Of a stretch of 16,332 nucleotides of DNA, positions 14,524-16,332 are shown in pieces. How positions within the stretch are numbered: the stretch's first letter is position 1; every line of letters starts with the position of its first letter. The notes beneath the pieces were generated by a model. The model was not told the origin of the DNA. It saw only the letters and a program-made list of their open reading frames with translations, and did no database searches. Source of the DNA: an uncultured Eubacteriales bacterium. Its GTDB lineage: Bacteria > Bacillota > Clostridia > Christensenellales > CAG-138. The stretch covers positions 1-16,332 of the forward strand of contig UQGA01000026.1 in the NCBI GenBank assembly GCA_900540495.1, read 5' to 3'. The position numbers and the translations under genes were made by a program.

Positions 14524-14550
14524 GGTATAATGTGTTGCTATCATTATACC
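14524..14550 (-). promoter_or_regulatory. Recombinase promoter with perfect inverted repeat
   Basis: GGTATAATG (14524-14532) is exactly inverted as CATTATACC (14542-14550), separated by 9 bases. On the minus strand this places a TATAAT box within the repeat, about 50 bases before the recombinase start. A protein binding this repeat would cover the -10 box; autoregulation is possible. Confidence 0.5.
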
Positions 14551-14570
14551 ATATCCCGCCGCCTAATGCA

Positions 14571-14744
14571 CTACTCGGACGCTAAAAATCCCGGATTTCC
14601 GGGCTTTTTCTGCAAATCCTTTACAATGAGTTTCTCAATCTTTTTATGGATTGTATCGGTTGCCTTTTCACTCGGCAACGCTTGAACAAGATAGGTGATT
14701 TTCCCTATTTTGCGTTCGGTTGTAATTGTCTGTTTTTTATCCAT
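14571..14744 (-). CDS. TnpW-like small protein of element 2
   Basis: A 57-residue protein with a basic start and the pattern ERKIGKITYLVQALPSEKATDTIHKKIEKLI. It aligns by eye with TnpW of element 1 (IGKTTYKVRIYLSETAEETMEDKILRLI), showing shared ancestry of the two systems. AAAGGAGG lies before the ATG at 14744; a longer frame begins at 14795 but lacks a site. It precedes the recombinase gene with a gap of 77 bases that holds the recombinase promoter. Function unknown. Confidence 0.75.
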   Translation of the reverse strand: MDKKQTITTERKIGKITYLVQALPSEKATDTIHKKIEKLIVKDLQKKPGNPGFLASE

Positions 14745-14759
14745 TAGAAAAACCTCCTT

Positions 14760-15200
14760 TTCCTGTATGGATAAACTATATTCGTCAAAAGGCAAAAACG
14801 GGCGGTTGTTAGCTGCAACCTCACGGGAGTTTCACCCCGGCCCATGCTTATGGGTGCGCCGCGCAATACTTTGAGGGTGTTCAACGCGGGAGTATCATTG
14901 TGCCGCCTTGTATGTCGTCGCCCACAAGCTGCTAAACCTGTTTTACGGCGCGGTAGTTCTCGCTCGGCTTTTCCCCTATGGGGAAAAGCTGTCATGGCGT
15001 ACCCGCCGACTGGCTCGGTACAGACGGAATGTACCCGTTTGCCTGTTATGCTGCGCACCAAAGGCCGCTTTCTTTGTCAAAGAACAATAGGCTTTGTCGG
15101 CCTGCAAAAGCACATCAACAGCGGATATGCTTTTGCGGAACGACAAATAGCCCATAACGGGAAGCGTGGAAAGGGGACACGCTCCCCGCATGGGCTAAAA
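14760..15200 (-). ncRNA. Hairpin-chain region, candidate structured RNA
   Basis: About 440 bases without a credible gene, between the HTH gene and the tnpW-like gene. It is a series of consecutive inverted repeats. (1) TAGCCCAT/ATGGGCTA (15148-15155, 15190-15197), enclosing a 10-pair stem with one wobble (15159-15168, 15178-15187). (2) GCAAAAGCA/TGCTTTTGC (15104-15112, 15128-15136). (3) GGCCG/CGGCC (15063-15067, 15098-15102), enclosing TTCTTTG/CAAAGAA. (4) GGTACA/TGTACC (15017-15022, 15030-15035). (5) GCTTTTCCCC/GGGGAAAAGC (14967-14976, 14980-14989). (6) CCCAT/ATGGG (14841-14854). (7) CGGGA/CCCCG (14824-14839). (8) GGTTG/CAACC (14804-14820). Open frames on both strands lack motifs or ribosome sites. 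Direction is inferred from the neighbouring genes. Confidence 0.5.
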
Positions 15201-15202
15201 GA

Positions 15203-15445
15203 TTATCCTACATGAAAAGCAAGGGTGCGGGTAATAAGGCGCACTTGCAGCCTGTTACGCATTTCCTCGTCCACATAGGAATAGGTATTGCCCGCGTCGT
15301 CTTTCAGCGTGCGGGTACAAAGTTTCGCTATGTAACCCTCGTAGTGCTTCAAGATCGCGCACATGGCGGTTGTGTCGCCGTTTGCCGCTGCGGAAATGAC
15401 AGGGAACGGCAACAGATTTTCAGACTTCCTAACGGTATTCATCAT
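15203..15445 (-). CDS. Small HTH-type regulator, Tn916 Orf8-like
   Basis: An 80-residue protein of the small family that accompanies the sigma-like gene in Tn916-type conjugative transposons (N-terminal helix-turn-helix-like region, annotated as helix-turn-helix domain). Sequence: LPFPVISAAANGDTTAMCAILKHYEGYIAKL, then a variable linker and EEMRNRLQVRLITRTLAFHVG. GGAGGG stands 8 bases before the first of two adjacent ATG codons. It overlaps the end of the sigma gene by 17 bases. In Tn916 this pair regulates expression of recombination and transfer genes; I infer a similar role here. Confidence 0.8.
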   Translation of the reverse strand: MMNTVRKSENLLPFPVISAAANGDTTAMCAILKHYEGYIAKLCTRTLKDDAGNTYSYVDEEMRNRLQVRLITRTLAFHVG

Positions 15446-15866
15446 CTGCTTTTCCCTCCAAATACTGTTTGATTTTCGCAAGCGCGGATTTCCTGTGCCG
15501 GAAAACCGTCGTGCGTACAACATTCAGCAGTTCGCCAATTTCCGCGTCGCTCATATCCAAGAAGTAGGACAAAAGGATAATGTCGCGTTTCCTTTCGGGC
15601 AAAGCGTTAAGGGCTTCGGCAAGCAGTTCATTTTTGACGAGTACATCAAAGCCGGACACTTGAAAACGGAAATAATCGCTTTCGTATTCGTCCGTTGTGA
15701 AAAGCTGCGCGAGTTCGCTTTCGCTCAAATCCGAAAAAGTAACTTCGCGTGCTGCGCGTTTCGCAAGAGTGCGGCGGTGGCTTTTCGCTTCGCCGACCAA
15801 AGTTTTCTTTGCTAATGCGTCGTACTGATGTTGTATTCTTTCCTTGTCGGAAGAAGATAGCTCCAT
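15429..15866 (-). CDS. Sigma-70 family RNA polymerase sigma factor, Tn916 Orf7-like
   Basis: A 145-residue small sigma factor. A C-terminal region-4 helix-turn-helix is clear: LNALPERKRDIILLSYFLDMSDAEIGELLNVVRTTVFRHRKSALAKIKQYLEG (about residues 86-138). The N-terminal part (about 1-70) is charged and probably a reduced region 2. It belongs to the group found downstream of tet(M) in Tn916-like elements. I choose ATG 15866, since the alternative GTG at 15875 lies within the AAGGAGGTG ribosome site. It is first in a sigma-HTH pair, overlapping the HTH gene. A long leader with several hairpins precedes it, so its transcription may be attenuated. Confidence 0.85.
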   Translation of the reverse strand: MELSSSDKERIQHQYDALAKKTLVGEAKSHRRTLAKRAAREVTFSDLSESELAQLFTTDEYESDYFRFQVSGFDVLVKNELLAEALNALPERKRDIILLSYFLDMSDAEIGELLNVVRTTVFRHRKSALAKIKQYLEGKADDEYR

Positions 15867-15989
15867 AGAGTTCACCTCCTTCCCGCGTGGAGTAGAGGAC
15901 GGGAGTTAAGGGCTTGTCCTCTCTGCCCCTTTCGCTCCGTACCCGTTCGGGAGATGGCTCTTGAGTGCGCTTTTCAGAAAAAAGTTGAA

Positions 15990-16029
15990 AAAAGCAAAAT
16001 GCGCCCGTCCGCAAGACGCGGACGGGCGC
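15990..16029 (-). terminator. Terminator-like hairpin before the sigma gene
   Basis: Perfect 12-base arms GCGCCCGTCCGC (16001-16012) and GCGGACGGGCGC (16018-16029) are separated by 5 bases. On the minus strand T-rich sequence follows (16000-15990). It lies upstream of the sigma gene in the same direction, so it would block read-through unless prevented. Confidence 0.7.
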
Positions 16030-16072
16030 AAAGGAAATGTAAGCAGTAGCTAAATGTATTGACAGTTCACAT

Positions 16073-16126
16073 TCATAGCCGGAATATCCCGCTTGCGGAG
16101 CATAGCTTTTTTTGACCGCAAAGCAT
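16073..16126 (-). CDS. Possible 17-codon leader peptide
   Basis: A short frame reading MLCGQKKLCSASGIFRL ends just before the hairpins that precede the sigma gene. Its DNA forms an inverted repeat with TTGCGG/CCGCAA and CCCG/CGGG. Leader peptides of this kind control attenuation of tet(M) in Tn916-like elements, but no ribosome site is visible, so this is only a possibility. Confidence 0.2.
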   Translation of the reverse strand: MLCGQKKLCSASGIFRL

Positions 16127-16142
16127 TAGGCGGGTTACAGTA

Positions 16143-16186
16143 AATAAAAATGGACACGGCGATACCTCCCCGATACCGCCGTATCC
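16143..16186 (-). terminator. Second terminator-like hairpin in the leader
   Basis: On the minus strand GGATACGGCG pairs with CGCCGTGTCC (16186-16177 and 16161-16152, one wobble), followed by TTTTTATT (16150-16143). Confidence 0.65.
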
Positions 16187-16228
16187 TTAAAAAAGGGCGA
16201 CTTTAATACACTACCCGCAATCCATTCT

Positions 16229-16256
16229 ATAATAGGGAACAGCGGCTTTTGCGCAA
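16229..16256 (-). promoter_or_regulatory. Candidate promoter of the sigma-HTH leader
   Basis: On the minus strand TTGCGC (16256-16251) and TATTAT (16234-16229) lie 16 bases apart. A transcript from here would have a leader of about 350 bases crossing the hairpins at 16143-16186, about 16090-16130 and 15990-16029 before the sigma gene. Confidence 0.4.
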
Positions 16257-16264
16257 TATTAAAT

Positions 16265-16311
16265 AAAAAAGCCGATAACACATAGGTTTTTTGACCTAAT
16301 GCGTTATCGGC
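16265..16311 (-). terminator. Terminator of a gene to the right of the window
   Basis: On the minus strand GCCGATAAC pairs with GTTATCGGC (16311-16303 and 16279-16271), with an inner CATTAGGT/ACCTATG stem, followed by six T residues (16270-16265). It should end transcription of a gene lying beyond the right edge. Confidence 0.75.
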
Positions 16312-16332
16312 TCTGCGTCTATGCGTCTGGCA

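Larger units (their letters stand above)
12813..16332. mobile_element. Element 2: serine-recombinase element with Tn916-like regulatory genes (continues rightward)
   Basis: Inserted into the recombinase gene of element 1. It carries, on the minus strand, an intact large serine recombinase, a tnpW-like gene, a hairpin-rich stretch, a small HTH-type protein and a sigma factor. The last two match the pair downstream of tet(M) in Tn916-like conjugative transposons. The layout resembles Tn5397, where a serine recombinase replaces int and xis. Transfer and cargo genes, if any, lie to the right. The left boundary is placed where similarity of tnpX is lost. Confidence 0.75.

Noticed and set aside
14744..15061. 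Frame of 105 codons on the minus strand across the hairpin-chain region
   Set aside because: No ribosome site or known domain; the DNA is explained better by consecutive inverted repeats. Similar frames exist on the other strand, so none is convincing.
15867..15875. GTG start for the sigma factor at 15875
   Set aside because: The GTG lies within the AAGGAGGTG ribosome binding site; the ATG at 15866 has the right spacing.
16058..16085. Plus-strand TTGACA with a GAATAT box
   Set aside because: No gene follows on the plus strand within the window, and the -10 box is poor.

Overview
The window comes from a GC-rich bacterial chromosome, most likely a Clostridia-type Firmicute from an anaerobic gut-like habitat. 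This rests on strong AGGAGG ribosome binding sites, a TPP riboswitch controlling a ThiT-type thiamine carrier, an RqcP-type S4 protein, a pyrimidine-nucleoside phosphorylase, and TnpX/TnpV/TnpW-type mobile elements. Roughly the first 8.46 kb is very GC-rich host sequence. From about 8.48 kb to the end the base composition drops sharply and the genes are of mobile-element type. Species cannot be named from the sequence alone.

Host part. At the left edge is a non-coding stretch with 148-bp direct repeats, then 5-formyltetrahydrofolate cyclo-ligase on the minus strand with its own promoter and terminator. Divergent from it is a membrane polyferredoxin of the NapH/YccM type. Next come pyrimidine-nucleoside phosphorylase and the 16S rRNA dimethyltransferase RsmA, 4 bases apart. 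A terminator and an AT-rich palindromic element separate rsmA from a convergent minus-strand operon: a membrane zincin (DUF3267 type), an RqcP-like S4 protein and a fused IspD-IspF isoprenoid enzyme. That operon starts from a promoter placed back to back with the promoter of a TPP-riboswitch-controlled thiT. After thiT there are only terminators, hairpins and a decayed fragment that looks like the tail of a sortase-anchored surface protein.

Mobile part. Element 1 begins near a perfect 14-bp inverted repeat at 8485-8536. It carries tnpV, a DUF6809-like gene, a minus-strand cargo operon (sigma-like acidic protein, zinc-finger protein, RhuM-family protein), tnpW and the start of a large serine recombinase (tnpX). 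The recombinase is cut after about 62 residues, where element 2 begins. Element 2 runs off the right edge. It carries a complete large serine recombinase, its own tnpW-like gene, a Tn916-like pair (sigma factor and HTH-type small protein), a 450-base stretch made of consecutive hairpins, and a leader with several terminator-like hairpins. Element 2 therefore appears nested inside the recombinase gene of element 1, and the rest of that gene should lie to the right of the window.

The most interesting parts are the nested elements, the hairpin-chain region of element 2 (a possible undescribed structured RNA), the unknown three-gene cargo of element 1, and the palindromic element between rsmA and ispDF.
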